From CAXXOK01 sp964640955 (GTDB lineage: Bacteria; Bacillota; Clostridia; Christensenellales; Aristaeellaceae), in the NCBI GenBank assembly GCA_964640955.1, contig CAZXJI010000020.1, positions 1-60,135 of the forward strand: a stretch of 60,135 nt of DNA, read 5' to 3'. Made by a program: the position numbers and the translations under genes. Position 1 is the stretch's first letter; each line of letters starts with the position of its first letter. Shown here piece after piece: positions 42,748 to 50,819 of the stretch. Below the pieces are notes generated by a model, which had not been told where the DNA came from, did no database searches, and saw nothing but the letters and a program-made list of their open reading frames with translations.

Positions 42748-43086
42748 CTATCTCTTGCTCTCCTGTTCACGCACAAACTTTGCAAACCGTTTTACTTCTT
42801 CATACTGTTCATCTGTGATATGCGCCGGGTCAACCCCAAAAAGAGCAAACTTTATATCGTCGTCAGAAGTCGATCTATCATCAATGGTTTCCCCCATTAG
42901 TTCTGCAACTGATACGTTCAAGGCTTTTGCAATTCGCTCGACTGTTGATATCGAGGGGCTTTTTGTCGAGCTTTCAATGGCGCTTAAGCCTGCTTGTGAA
43001 ACACCTGCAAGCTTAGCCAGCTTGTTTTGGCTTATACCTTTTTCCGTTCTGTATTCATGTATCTTATTCCCAATATCACTAGTCAT
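42748..43086 (-). CDS. CI-like HTH repressor
   Basis: A 112-residue repressor with an N-terminal XRE helix-turn-helix (about residues 6-60; QNKLAKLAGVSQAGLSAIE is the recognition region) and a short acidic C-terminal helix rather than a LexA-type peptidase domain. That fits cleavage by the adjacent ImmA-like protease rather than self-cleavage. AGGAGGTGAT precedes ATG 43086. It is divergent from the Cro-like gene across an operator array and should keep the lytic promoter off. Confidence 0.92.
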   Translation of the reverse strand: MTSDIGNKIHEYRTEKGISQNKLAKLAGVSQAGLSAIESSTKSPSISTVERIAKALNVSVAELMGETIDDRSTSDDDIKFALFGVDPAHITDEQYEEVKRFAKFVREQESKR

Positions 43087-43112
43087 CAATATCACCTCCT
43101 CGAAATCAATTC

Positions 43113-43212
43113 ATTATCGGAATATCTATAGAAATTCTAACAGATAATTATCGAAATAGCTATTGACATGTTATCGATATAGCGTTACTATGTTATCGAA
43201 TTAGCGATAACA
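43113..43212. promoter_or_regulatory. Operator array of the lysis-lysogeny switch
   Basis: Four related sites with the core TTATCGNNNTAGC lie between the divergent repressor and Cro-like genes: about 43113-43132, 43147-43164, 43169-43188 and 43191-43212. The last is a perfect inverted repeat TGTTATCG/CGATAACA with a 6-base spacer. Spacing is about 21-34 bases. Confidence 0.8.
43163..43191 (+). promoter_or_regulatory. Rightward early promoter (PR-like)
   Basis: TTGACA (43163-43168), 17 bases, TACTAT (43186-43191). The third operator lies between the boxes and the fourth overlaps the -10, so repressor binding would block it. Confidence 0.8.
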
Positions 43213-43226
43213 TTGGAGGTGATTAA

Positions 43227-43445
43227 ATGCGCCTTTACACCGCACAGATACGCGCAACCAAAGGCTTATCGCAGAGTGACTTAGCAAGATTATCTGGGGT
43301 CAAGCAAGGTGTAATAAGCGATATCGAAAGTGGTCAAACTAGTTCCCCGCGCCTAGATACAGTCAAGAAACTCGCTGATGCACTTGGCTGTACCATCGAT
43401 GAGTTACTAATCAGCTCATCCGAAGTCACGGCTCGATCACGATAA
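43227..43445 (+). CDS. Cro-like HTH regulator
   Basis: A 72-residue XRE-family DNA-binding protein that is essentially one helix-turn-helix domain (QSDLARLSGVKQGVISDIE is the core). GGAGGTGATT precedes the ATG. It is the first gene on the rightward early transcript and probably competes with the CI-like repressor for the operators upstream. Confidence 0.88.
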   Translation: MRLYTAQIRATKGLSQSDLARLSGVKQGVISDIESGQTSSPRLDTVKKLADALGCTIDELLISSSEVTARSR

Positions 43446-43501
43446 TTATTTAGTCACCTTCCCTTCGCAATCTCATTATATCGAAAAGCAGGTGAACCAG
43501 A

Positions 43502-43942
43502 TTGCCGGAATGCACGCATATCGATCTTGAAAACGCCAGAACCCGATTGAAAATGCCACGATGGAAACTGGCGGGGATGCTGGGCGTCTCAGAAAGTACT
43601 CTTGCCCGCTGGGAAAACGGCGAGATTCGCCCAGATCCCGACGACGTGGACCGCCTCGCTACGGCCGTTGGGGATCTTACCCTGTGGCACCGGTGGATGC
43701 TCAGCACGTATGACAGCTACCGCCGCCGGTACGTGGAAAGCATTGATCAGTCCCTGTCGGTGTCCATCGCGCGCAGCAAGTACGAGATGGAAGATGTGAT
43801 GAACATCCAGAAGCCGGTAGAACGTGACGCCCTTGATGGCGTGATCGATGATCCGCGATTGAAAGCCAGCTATATAAAGGAAGTCCGGGAGGCTATCTCT
43901 GCGTTAACGGACACGCTGCAGCGACTAGACGCCAGCAAATAA
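43502..43942 (+). CDS. HTH-domain phage protein
   Basis: A 146-residue protein with an N-terminal helix-turn-helix (RWKLAGMLGVSESTLARWE, about residues 20-38) and a C-terminal predicted helical part (KEVREAISALTDTLQRLDA). The start is TTG at 43502, with AGGTG about 8 bases before; the nearest ATG is out of frame. It is an early regulator of unknown target. Confidence 0.75.
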   Translation: MPECTHIDLENARTRLKMPRWKLAGMLGVSESTLARWENGEIRPDPDDVDRLATAVGDLTLWHRWMLSTYDSYRRRYVESIDQSLSVSIARSKYEMEDVMNIQKPVERDALDGVIDDPRLKASYIKEVREAISALTDTLQRLDASK

Positions 43943-43963
43943 ACCAGAACCGAGGTGAACGAC

Positions 43964-44344
43964 ATGACTCCGTCCGGCCTGATGAACATCCGTGAAGCCG
44001 CTGATTATATCGGTGTGAGTGATCAGACGATCCGCAGATACATTACCTTGGGTCTGATTGCACCCACCAATATCGGCACCGGCCGGATTTTACCTCGTTG
44101 GGCCATCGGCATAAAGGAGCTGGACGCGTTCATCGAAAGGCGTACCCAAAAGCCCATATACGCGCAGGAAGCGTATCTCATGTTGAAATCCGAACGCAAG
44201 AGAAAATCTCTTCGGGATTATAACCTGCGTATTCCCCCACAAGGATTTGCCCCCGACGGTCTCCCCAATAACCGCAGGCCAGATACCCCTAAACCTCGCA
44301 AGAATTATATCCCGTCGTGGAAGAAGGAGGATCAAAGCAAATGA
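43964..44344 (+). CDS. Excisionase-like HTH (MerR/BldC type) protein
   Basis: A 126-residue protein whose first 60 residues form a winged helix of the excisionase/MerR type (IREAADYIGVSDQTIRRYI). The tail is rich in Pro, Arg and Lys. It could be the directionality factor for the integrase or an early regulator. The start ATG 43964 follows GAGGTG; GTG 43955 lies within that site. The stop overlaps a 15-codon ORF (ATGA). Confidence 0.75.
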   Translation: MTPSGLMNIREAADYIGVSDQTIRRYITLGLIAPTNIGTGRILPRWAIGIKELDAFIERRTQKPIYAQEAYLMLKSERKRKSLRDYNLRIPPQGFAPDGLPNNRRPDTPKPRKNYIPSWKKEDQSK

Positions 44345-44388
44345 TCGACCCGCAACAGACCCCTACCCCGGACGCCCTCGCCCAGTAG
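44341..44388 (+). CDS. 15-residue ORF with a good ribosome binding site
   Basis: ATG 44341 overlaps the preceding stop and has GAAGGAGG about 9 bases upstream. It reads MIDPQQTPTPDALAQ and then TAG, with further in-frame stops soon after. It is either a truncated gene or a short coupled peptide; I cannot tell which. Confidence 0.35.
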   Translation: MIDPQQTPTPDALAQ

Positions 44389-44428
44389 AAGCTCTAGTAG
44401 CGATATCCAGCTGAAGGAGGTCCCCCCT

Positions 44429-44779
44429 ATGAAGGTTCAAGTGATTCTGAAAGGCATTGACGAGATCACGGACGGCGTACGGGCTGTGAACGAAGCCCGA
44501 GAGCTGCTGAAGAAATCAAAATTCGTCTTCTGCCTGCATGGTGATGATCCGATCCAAAAAGTGATCACCATCGACGGCGAGAGCACCGCGTTATGCCACA
44601 CTTTCAAAGGCGTAGCGATTCGCCTGTTTGGGATTGATCAGCTCGACCAGATCGGCGACCAGCTGAACGAAAAGGCCAAAGAAATGCAGGTGCTGTTGGA
44701 TGCCGCTTATCGGAAGCTTTCTGAAATGACCTGTGAAATCGATGCCCCTGTGGCTAACGCAGAAAGGAGCCGTGCCTAA
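44429..44779 (+). CDS. Hypothetical phage early protein
   Basis: A 116-residue soluble protein, no domain recognised. The N-terminal half looks like a small alpha/beta fold (strands VQVILKG, FVFCLHG, KVITIDGE), the C-terminal part is helical. AAGGAGG precedes ATG. Its stop overlaps the next start (TAATG), so they are translationally coupled. Confidence 0.7.
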   Translation: MKVQVILKGIDEITDGVRAVNEARELLKKSKFVFCLHGDDPIQKVITIDGESTALCHTFKGVAIRLFGIDQLDQIGDQLNEKAKEMQVLLDAAYRKLSEMTCEIDAPVANAERSRA

Positions 44780-45159
44780 TGGATAACATTCAGCTCACCC
44801 CGGAATCCCTCGCCCGGCAGGAAATCCAGCGCCTGATCCGGCTGAACGACACGCTGCAGGCGGACGCGGATACGCCCAATATTGCCGGCATCGTGGGAAT
44901 CGAGCGTATCCGGGAAACCTCGCAGACGATACTCGCGGTTGGCACCCGTATGTCGGCCATCGACCCGGAGGTGTACCTGGGCGAAGCCCGCAGGCTCCAC
45001 GCGGTCAATGAGCAGCTGGAACCGATGGTGGCGCTTGATTCCATGTGGATGATCCCGATCCACCGTAACGCTGTCCTGATCGCGCAGCTGATGGAGGCAA
45101 TCCCGCGTGCCGCGTTCCTTTTCAAACGTCAGGAATGGACGCACGAGTATGACAGCTAA
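44779..45159 (+). CDS. Hypothetical phage early protein
   Basis: A 126-residue, mainly helical, acidic protein with no recognised domain. It begins on the last base of the preceding stop codon (TAATG) and its end overlaps the next gene by 11 bases. The compact arrangement supports a real gene. Function unknown. Confidence 0.7.
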   Translation: MDNIQLTPESLARQEIQRLIRLNDTLQADADTPNIAGIVGIERIRETSQTILAVGTRMSAIDPEVYLGEARRLHAVNEQLEPMVALDSMWMIPIHRNAVLIAQLMEAIPRAAFLFKRQEWTHEYDS

Positions 45160-45430
45160 CGACGCCTACCGACGCTGGCACCGCGACCCGGACGCACTGC
45201 GCTGGACCTGCAGGGGGCTGCCCAACTGGTGCGTGTCCTCCACCTTCGTGCCGGATCGGCGCAGGGTGTACCGCCGGCAGTACTTCGCACAGTACCGGGG
45301 CGTGACGGTCGGCGAAGCCTCTGTCAGCTCGCAGCCGGAGCCGGTGATCGACGCGCTGGACGAGCTGCTGGGCAGGGAGTACCAGTCGCCCCCGTACATC
45401 TGGCATCAGGGAAGCCCTGAGACTGAATAA
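45149..45430 (+). CDS. Hypothetical phage early protein
   Basis: A 93-residue protein rich in Arg, Trp and Tyr (for example RWHRDPDALRWTCRGLPNW near the start), no known domain. ATG 45149 lies inside the end of the preceding gene; an in-frame ATG at 45107 would lengthen the overlap to 53 bases and is less likely. Function unknown. Confidence 0.6.
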   Translation: MTANDAYRRWHRDPDALRWTCRGLPNWCVSSTFVPDRRRVYRRQYFAQYRGVTVGEASVSSQPEPVIDALDELLGREYQSPPYIWHQGSPETE

Positions 45431-45450
45431 CAGGAAAGGAGAACACCCAA

Positions 45451-45810
45451 ATGAACCGTCAGACTTACCGGCATCTGGTTACCCGGGCTTATATTCGCAA
45501 ACTGCTTATCACGCCCATATTGGCTATCAGGATGGCAATGCTGAAACTCGCCCTTGCGACGGGTGCTGTTGAAGGCCTGAAAGTAGAAGCTATCCCCGCT
45601 TACCATCTGAGCATGCCTCTTGCTGATCAGTTCCATATCTGCTTGCGCTCCTCGCATGGCAGGGTTTGCCTGACTGCGGATGTGCGAGCTGAAAAGGCTG
45701 ACTATCAGGGGCTGGATGCTTACAGAATCAGCATCATGCGCGCTCGTTTCCCGGATCATGCAATATACACGCCCTGGATTCAACCGGATAAGGACGAACT
45801 GTTACAGTAA
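45451..45810 (+). CDS. Hypothetical phage early protein
   Basis: A 119-residue protein with a basic N terminus and a hydrophobic stretch (LLITPILAIRMAMLKLALA) that might be an amphipathic helix rather than a membrane segment. AAGGAGA precedes the ATG. Codon use is less GC-biased than in neighbours. Its last 77 bases overlap an opposite-strand Cys-rich ORF. No function assigned. Confidence 0.6.
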   Translation: MNRQTYRHLVTRAYIRKLLITPILAIRMAMLKLALATGAVEGLKVEAIPAYHLSMPLADQFHICLRSSHGRVCLTADVRAEKADYQGLDAYRISIMRARFPDHAIYTPWIQPDKDELLQ

Positions 45811-46018
45811 TATCCTTCTTTTTCTTCATAACGTCAGAGAAGAATGCGGTACAAGTTCCTTCAACCCAAGCGCAACCTTGAAATATGAATCCAGCATTAT
45901 TGACGTTTGAGCGTTTGCACGCCAGTATCATGCCTCGCATAGGACAGTCTTCAAACGAATCGCAGTCGTATGGACAATTCATTGGGAAAAAAGGAACCGC
46001 AACGTTATTCTTCTTCAC
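45734..46018 (-). CDS. Small Cys-rich protein on the opposite strand
   Basis: A 94-residue ORF from GTG 46018 (GAGGTG about 6 bases upstream; a TATAAT box lies about 30 bases upstream at 46049-46054). The centre has a cysteine array, NCPYDCDSFEDC followed by C, C and C over 30 residues, which suggests a zinc or iron-sulfur fold. An in-frame ATG at 46051 also exists but overlaps the -10 box. It fills an otherwise empty AT-richer gap among rightward phage genes, which suggests a lysogenic-expression 'moron' gene. Only the cysteine pattern, RBS and promoter support it. Confidence 0.45.
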   Translation of the reverse strand: MKKNNVAVPFFPMNCPYDCDSFEDCPMRGMILACKRSNVNNAGFIFQGCAWVEGTCTAFFSDVMKKKKDITVTVRPYPVESRACILHDPGNERA

Positions 46019-46099
46019 TTGAAACACCTCGTAAATGAGAATTTTCTTCATTATACCACAGCCAACCTTTGAATGGTTTTAAGCAAGGAAGTGATTCAA

Positions 46100-46744
46100 A
46101 TGACTAAGCGTGAAATACGCCGGGCGTTTCGAGACTATCCCGTGTGGCCGGTGAAAGCCAGAACCGCGCCCCCGCTGCCGCCGTTGAAGCTGCCGGAGAA
46201 CTGGCTGACGCAGCAGCGACTCATGAAGCTTGACCGGATCCTGACGGTGCTGCTTCTACTGCTGACGGCTGCCATGATCATCCTGTCGCTGCTGAGCGTG
46301 GCGCAGGCGGAAGACAGCCCGACACGGCTGTACGTGACGGTGGCGGACGGCAGCTGGCTCAACGGCCGGCTGGAGCCCAACGCGCACAGCAGCGTGGAAG
46401 CCCGCTTTCAGGCCGGGGACACGGTGGACGTGTACGCGGTCAGCGGGACCTGGGCGAAGGTCGCCGGCGGCGAGTGCGGCTTCGTGTGGTGCAGTATCGA
46501 CTACCTGAGCAGCACCGCCCCGGGCAATCCCCCGGAAACCTGCACGGTGAGCGCCGACGGCCGGGTGCGGGTACGCAGGACCCCGGAGAACGGCAAGACT
46601 GTCCGCTGGCTCAACGACGGGGACACCGTGACGGTACAGTGCCGCGTGGACGGCTGGGCGTACGTCGGGGACGGGTACGTGGACGAGCGCTATCTGAACG
46701 CAAACGAAAACGGACCCGCGCGGCAACGCGGATCCGTGAAATGA
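46100..46744 (+). CDS. Membrane-anchored protein with two SH3-like domains
   Basis: A 214-residue protein. The N-terminal cytoplasmic tail (about 45 residues, Pro-rich) is followed by a single strong membrane segment (ILTVLLLLLTAAMIILSLL). An extracellular part then has two bacterial SH3 (SH3_3-like) repeats, each about 60 residues and with a GDTVxVxxxxGxWAxV pattern. SH3b domains bind cell-wall peptides. In an early phage region this could be a superinfection-exclusion or lysogenic-conversion protein. AAGGAAGTG precedes ATG 46100. Confidence 0.75.
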   Translation: MTKREIRRAFRDYPVWPVKARTAPPLPPLKLPENWLTQQRLMKLDRILTVLLLLLTAAMIILSLLSVAQAEDSPTRLYVTVADGSWLNGRLEPNAHSSVEARFQAGDTVDVYAVSGTWAKVAGGECGFVWCSIDYLSSTAPGNPPETCTVSADGRVRVRRTPENGKTVRWLNDGDTVTVQCRVDGWAYVGDGYVDERYLNANENGPARQRGSVK

Positions 46745-46807
46745 ACCATGACTGCCGGGTACACAGTTCTCCCATATCTTACCATACACGAAGGAGGAAA
46801 AGCAACC

Positions 46808-48802
46808 GTGGATATCGCGATGCTTACCCTGCATATCAGCGGATTTAAGGGAATCCGTGACCTGACACTCGACCTCGGCGGCGCCAGCGCCCTGCTGTGC
46901 GGCGCCAACGGCACCGGCAAGACCAGCGTGTACGACGCGTTCCTGTGGCTGCTGTTCGGCAAGGACAGCCGGGGCACCCGCGCGGACGTCAAGCCGCTTG
47001 GTGAAGACGGCGCGCGCGTCAGCGGACGCGACTGCGAGGTCACGGCCACCCTGCGGGTCCGGGACGATACCGGCGAACGCACGGTGGTGCTGCGCAAGCA
47101 GTGGCGCGAGGTCTGGACCAAACCGAAAGGACAGGCGCAGCCCGTGTACGACCGGGACGAGACGTGCTGCTGGATCAACGAGGTACCCAGGAAGATTGAC
47201 CGGGAGTATCTCCCGTACGTGCTTTCGCTCGTAGGCGAAGACGAGGATATCTTCCGGCTGCTGTCGCGCCACGACGCGTTCATGACGCTGGGTTGGGCGG
47301 AACGCCGCCGGATGCTGCTGAAGGTCACGGGCGGGGACGCCGACACAGCCCTTTTGCAGCTGCCGGAATACGCACAGATCCCGGCTATTCTGGGCGGCGA
47401 GGGCGCGGAAGACGCCAAGAAGCGCCTGCTGGGCCGCCGCAGGACGTATAACGAACAGCTTCGGCTGCTGCCCGCCCGGATTGACGAGCTGGAGCGTACG
47501 CTGCAGCCGGTGTCCGAAGCCGAGGCAACCGCAGCCCGGACGGAGATAGCCCGGGTGCAGGACGAACTGGCAGCCGTCGATGCGGAGCTGAGCGGCAGCA
47601 GCGAGACGGCGGCGCAGCTGGATACGCTGCTGACCCGCAAACGAAAGCTTTCGCTCCGGCAGATCGAACGCAAGGGCCGGCTGGAAGGCGACCGTCAGGG
47701 CGACCTGAACCGTGTGCGCGCACAGATCGCCGCCCTCCAACAGGAACGCCAGCAGGCCGACCGGGAGGACGAACAGACCCGGGCGCAGATCGCCCGCAAT
47801 CAGGAAACGGCTGCGGACTGTGAAGCCCGCCGGGTCGACCTGCTGAAGCAGTATCACGCGTTTGCGTCGCAGGGCTATACGGAACCCGACCCGGATCCCC
47901 GCTGTCCCGCCTGCGGTCGACCGCTGCCGGAAGACCAGGCGGAAGCGGCGCGTACCCGGCACCGTAACGAATGGGAAGAACGCAAACAGGCGGATATGGC
48001 GGCCGTGATCCGGCAGGGCACGGAGAACCGGGAAGCACTGGCCGTCCTGACGGCGGAGAACGAAGCCGCGCAGGAGAAGCTCCGTACCCGGGCGGATACG
48101 GCGACCGGGATCGACACGAAGCTGGCCGCGCTGCGCCAGAACCTCAAGCTGCTGGAATCCCTGCCCCTCGACGCAGAGGCGGATCCGGACTATGCGGAGA
48201 CGACTGCGGCGCTCAAACAGGTGGAAGCAGAGATCGCGGCCATGGGCACCGAACCGCGCCGGGAGGCGCTGCGGGCGCAGCGGATGGAAAAGCAGGCGGC
48301 GCTGGAGGAACCCGGAGCGGTTCTGGCACGCGTCGAAGAAAGCCGGCGCATTCACGCCCGGATCGAAGAGCTGCACCGGGAGAAAGCCGAGCTGGGCGGC
48401 AAGCTGGCCGATACGGAAGCGCAGCTTGCGCTGCTGGGCCGGTTCGTCGGCGCATGGTGCTCCGCAATGGAGGAGCATATCAACGCGTGCTTTGACACCA
48501 TCCGCTGGCAGCTGTTCAGTTTCGACAAGAGCGGTAATCTCCACGACTGCTGCGACGCTACGGTGAACGGCGTACCCTACGGCGCCGGTCTCAATCACGC
48601 TGCGGAGATCAACGCGGGGATTGAGATGATCCGGGTATTGAGCCGTGCTTACGGGGTAACGGTCCCGTGCTTCGTGGACAACGCCGAAGCGGTGAACCAG
48701 GTAACCCTCACCGACGGGCAGATGATCCTGCTGAAGGTGACGGAGGACCCGACGCTGACCCTGACGCGGCTTACGGACGAACCCGCCCAGGCGACGGCGT
48801 AA
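46808..48802 (+). CDS. SbcC/Rad50-like AAA ATPase
   Basis: A 664-residue SMC-like ATPase. Walker A CGANGTGKTS is near residue 38; long coiled-coil arms rich in Arg, Glu and Gln span about residues 200-560. They are interrupted near residue 365 by CPACGRP, a CxxC zinc hook. The C-terminal lobe has FVDNAEAV where a Walker B Asp-Glu would be expected; the DN variant is common in phage members. Phage versions work with a RecT-like protein in recombination and replication. The start is GTG 46808 with GAAGGAGG upstream. It is 23 bases before the RecT-like gene. Confidence 0.88.
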   Translation: MDIAMLTLHISGFKGIRDLTLDLGGASALLCGANGTGKTSVYDAFLWLLFGKDSRGTRADVKPLGEDGARVSGRDCEVTATLRVRDDTGERTVVLRKQWREVWTKPKGQAQPVYDRDETCCWINEVPRKIDREYLPYVLSLVGEDEDIFRLLSRHDAFMTLGWAERRRMLLKVTGGDADTALLQLPEYAQIPAILGGEGAEDAKKRLLGRRRTYNEQLRLLPARIDELERTLQPVSEAEATAARTEIARVQDELAAVDAELSGSSETAAQLDTLLTRKRKLSLRQIERKGRLEGDRQGDLNRVRAQIAALQQERQQADREDEQTRAQIARNQETAADCEARRVDLLKQYHAFASQGYTEPDPDPRCPACGRPLPEDQAEAARTRHRNEWEERKQADMAAVIRQGTENREALAVLTAENEAAQEKLRTRADTATGIDTKLAALRQNLKLLESLPLDAEADPDYAETTAALKQVEAEIAAMGTEPRREALRAQRMEKQAALEEPGAVLARVEESRRIHARIEELHREKAELGGKLADTEAQLALLGRFVGAWCSAMEEHINACFDTIRWQLFSFDKSGNLHDCCDATVNGVPYGAGLNHAAEINAGIEMIRVLSRAYGVTVPCFVDNAEAVNQVTLTDGQMILLKVTEDPTLTLTRLTDEPAQATA

Positions 48803-48825
48803 ACCCATGGAAAGGAGCAATCAGG

Positions 48826-49710
48826 ATGGCAGTCAAGACAGAACCCAAAACGGAACTGGCCGAACGGAACCAGACCCCCGGCGAGCGCTTCACCCTGGCG
48901 GTGGAGCGGCAGTTCGCGGGGGAGGTAGGCAACCTGCAGTTCGGCCCCTATGAGAAATCCCTGGCACAGCATCTGTTCATTCGGGTGGATGCCGTGCTGG
49001 CCGAGGCCGACGCCCAGCGCCGGCCGGACGCCGCGCCCGTCGTGTGGGGCAATGTGAACATGACCAGGCTGGCGATCGACGCGGTGCACCGGGTGCAATT
49101 GGGCGTGGATGCCCTGATCCCCGGAAGCCTGTACCCCATTGCCTACTATAACAGCCGGACGAAGAAGTACGACCTCGACCTGCGGGTAGGCTACCGGGGC
49201 GAAATGCTGTACAAGATGAACGCGTCGGCCCGGCCGGTGCGCAACGTACGCATTGAGCTGGTGTACGACACCGACGAGTTCACCGTGTACAAGGCCGGTG
49301 TGACCAGCCGGATTGAAGGCTACGACTTCCGCATCACGCAGCCCTTTGACCGGGGACAGCTGGTCGGAGGCTTCGGGTACATCGAGTACGAGGACGAACA
49401 GGACAACGTGCTGGTGGTGCTCAGCCGGGCCGAGATCGACAAGTTCGCCGCGCGTGCCCAGAGCCGGAAGTTCTGGGAGCCGTGGTACGAGCAGATGGCC
49501 TACAAGACGATCGTGCACCGCACAATGGACCGGATTGTGCTTGATCCCAAGAAGATCAACGCGGCGGCGCTGGCACGGGTGGAAGCAGACGAGCAGCGGG
49601 CCTTTACGCCACCGGAGGAAGCGCCGGCGGTGCAGGAAGCCCAACCGCTGGAGCTTGCCCGGGAGGACGCGCAGGTCGCGGATGCGTCCGACGCGGCGGA
49701 CCCCTTCTGA
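48826..49710 (+). CDS. RecT-like single-strand annealing protein
   Basis: A 294-residue protein resembling the RecT family that anneals ssDNA during phage recombination. The core (about residues 50-230) includes RVQLGVDALIPGSLYPIAYYN and YRGEMLYKM, typical of RecT strand-annealing proteins, and the C-terminal tail is acidic and disordered. AAAGGAG precedes the ATG. Its stop overlaps the MBL gene start (TGATG). It follows the SbcC-like ATPase, a known pairing. Confidence 0.88.
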   Translation: MAVKTEPKTELAERNQTPGERFTLAVERQFAGEVGNLQFGPYEKSLAQHLFIRVDAVLAEADAQRRPDAAPVVWGNVNMTRLAIDAVHRVQLGVDALIPGSLYPIAYYNSRTKKYDLDLRVGYRGEMLYKMNASARPVRNVRIELVYDTDEFTVYKAGVTSRIEGYDFRITQPFDRGQLVGGFGYIEYEDEQDNVLVVLSRAEIDKFAARAQSRKFWEPWYEQMAYKTIVHRTMDRIVLDPKKINAAALARVEADEQRAFTPPEEAPAVQEAQPLELAREDAQVADASDAADPF

Positions 49711-50423
49711 TGCAGCTTACCGTGATCGCGACGGGCAGCACGGGGAACAGCTACGCGCTGGAAGCCGATCATCAGATTCTGCTGTTGGACGCGGGGCTGA
49801 TCGCCACGAAGATCCTGCGGGGGATCGACTTCCGGATCCGGGACGTGGTCGGGTGTCTGGTAACCCACGAGCACCGGGATCACTGCCGGGGCGTGGAACG
49901 GCTGAACGCGCTGGGCGTGCGCTGTCTGGGCACACCCGGCACCTGTGCCGCTGTCCCCGGGCTGACGCCGGCCGGGCAAAAGCCGCTTACGCTGGGACCG
50001 TTCCGGGTGCTGCCCTTTGCGGTGCTGCACGATGCGGCCGAACCCTGCGGCTGGCTGGTGACCCACGTGGGCACCGGCGAGCGGCTGCTCTACCTGACCG
50101 ACGCGGCGGCGGTGTACAACACCTTCCCGGGCGTGCACGACTGGCTGGTGGAGTGCAGCTACATGGACGCGCTGGTGACCGAGGAGAACACCCCGGCGGT
50201 GCTGCGCAGGCGGCTTTCACAGACGCACATGAGCCTGCGGAAACTGTGCGAGGTTCTGGAGGCCAACGACCTCCATGCCTGTCGGAAGATCGTGCTGTGT
50301 CACGGCAGCCGGGAGCGGCTGGACCCGGAGGAAGCCCGGGACACCGTGGCGCGGCTGACCGGAAAGCCGGTTACGGTCGCTACGGCGGGGCTGACAATCC
50401 CGCTGGGACTGGAGCCGTTCTAG
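49710..50423 (+). CDS. MBL-fold metallohydrolase of the phage recombination block
   Basis: A 237-residue metallo-beta-lactamase fold protein. ATGSTGNSYAL is the first strand signature. THEHRDH near residue 52 binds zinc, followed by YLTDAAA and LCHGS. Similar proteins are encoded beside RecT in clostridial phages and are thought to be nucleases, which would supply the exonuclease partner missing here. It is coupled to the recT-like gene by a 1-base overlap. Confidence 0.87.
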   Translation: MQLTVIATGSTGNSYALEADHQILLLDAGLIATKILRGIDFRIRDVVGCLVTHEHRDHCRGVERLNALGVRCLGTPGTCAAVPGLTPAGQKPLTLGPFRVLPFAVLHDAAEPCGWLVTHVGTGERLLYLTDAAAVYNTFPGVHDWLVECSYMDALVTEENTPAVLRRRLSQTHMSLRKLCEVLEANDLHACRKIVLCHGSRERLDPEEARDTVARLTGKPVTVATAGLTIPLGLEPF

Positions 50424-50461
50424 CCGCTATCCGTGATTGACGTTGTAACCGCAGGAAACCG

Positions 50462-50716
50462 TTACCGGTCTGTGTCCAGTTTCATCTCACGGATACATCT
50501 CCGGCATACCTGCTTCCCTTGCAACAGTACGAAATCAGTCGTTACTGAGCCGCAAAATATACACCCTGGCTCATACTTGCGCAAGACAATGGCGTCACCG
50601 TCTATGAAGAACTCTAACGAATCCTGATCTCCGATTCCCATTTCATTTCTGATTTCTTTTGGCAGCACGACACGTCCAATCCGATCTGCGTTCCGCGTTA
50701 AGCCGGTGGCTTTCAT
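50462..50716 (-). CDS. AbrB/SpoVT-like regulator with zinc-type C terminus
   Basis: An 84-residue protein. The N-terminal half is an AbrB-type swapped-hairpin DNA-binding domain (RIGRVVLPKEIRNEM). The C-terminal half has CIFCG and CRRCI, a four-Cys pattern that would bind zinc. It is transcribed against the surrounding early genes with an AT-rich promoter (TATAAA/TATAGT around 50738-50752) and GGGAGAT upstream of ATG 50716. It could act during lysogeny. Confidence 0.85.
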   Translation of the reverse strand: MKATGLTRNADRIGRVVLPKEIRNEMGIGDQDSLEFFIDGDAIVLRKYEPGCIFCGSVTTDFVLLQGKQVCRRCIREMKLDTDR

Positions 50717-50819
50717 TTCAGCATATCTCCCTTTCCCATTTATACTATATATTACCATAGTCATAGCCTTCAGGGAACCTTTTTTCCACCGGATATTGAT
50801 TTGTAAAGGAGGTTATCTC

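Noticed and set aside
46256..48820. 854-residue open frame on the minus strand
   Set aside because: It is the antisense shadow of the SbcC-like ATPase gene, whose motifs, RBS and neighbours are clear.
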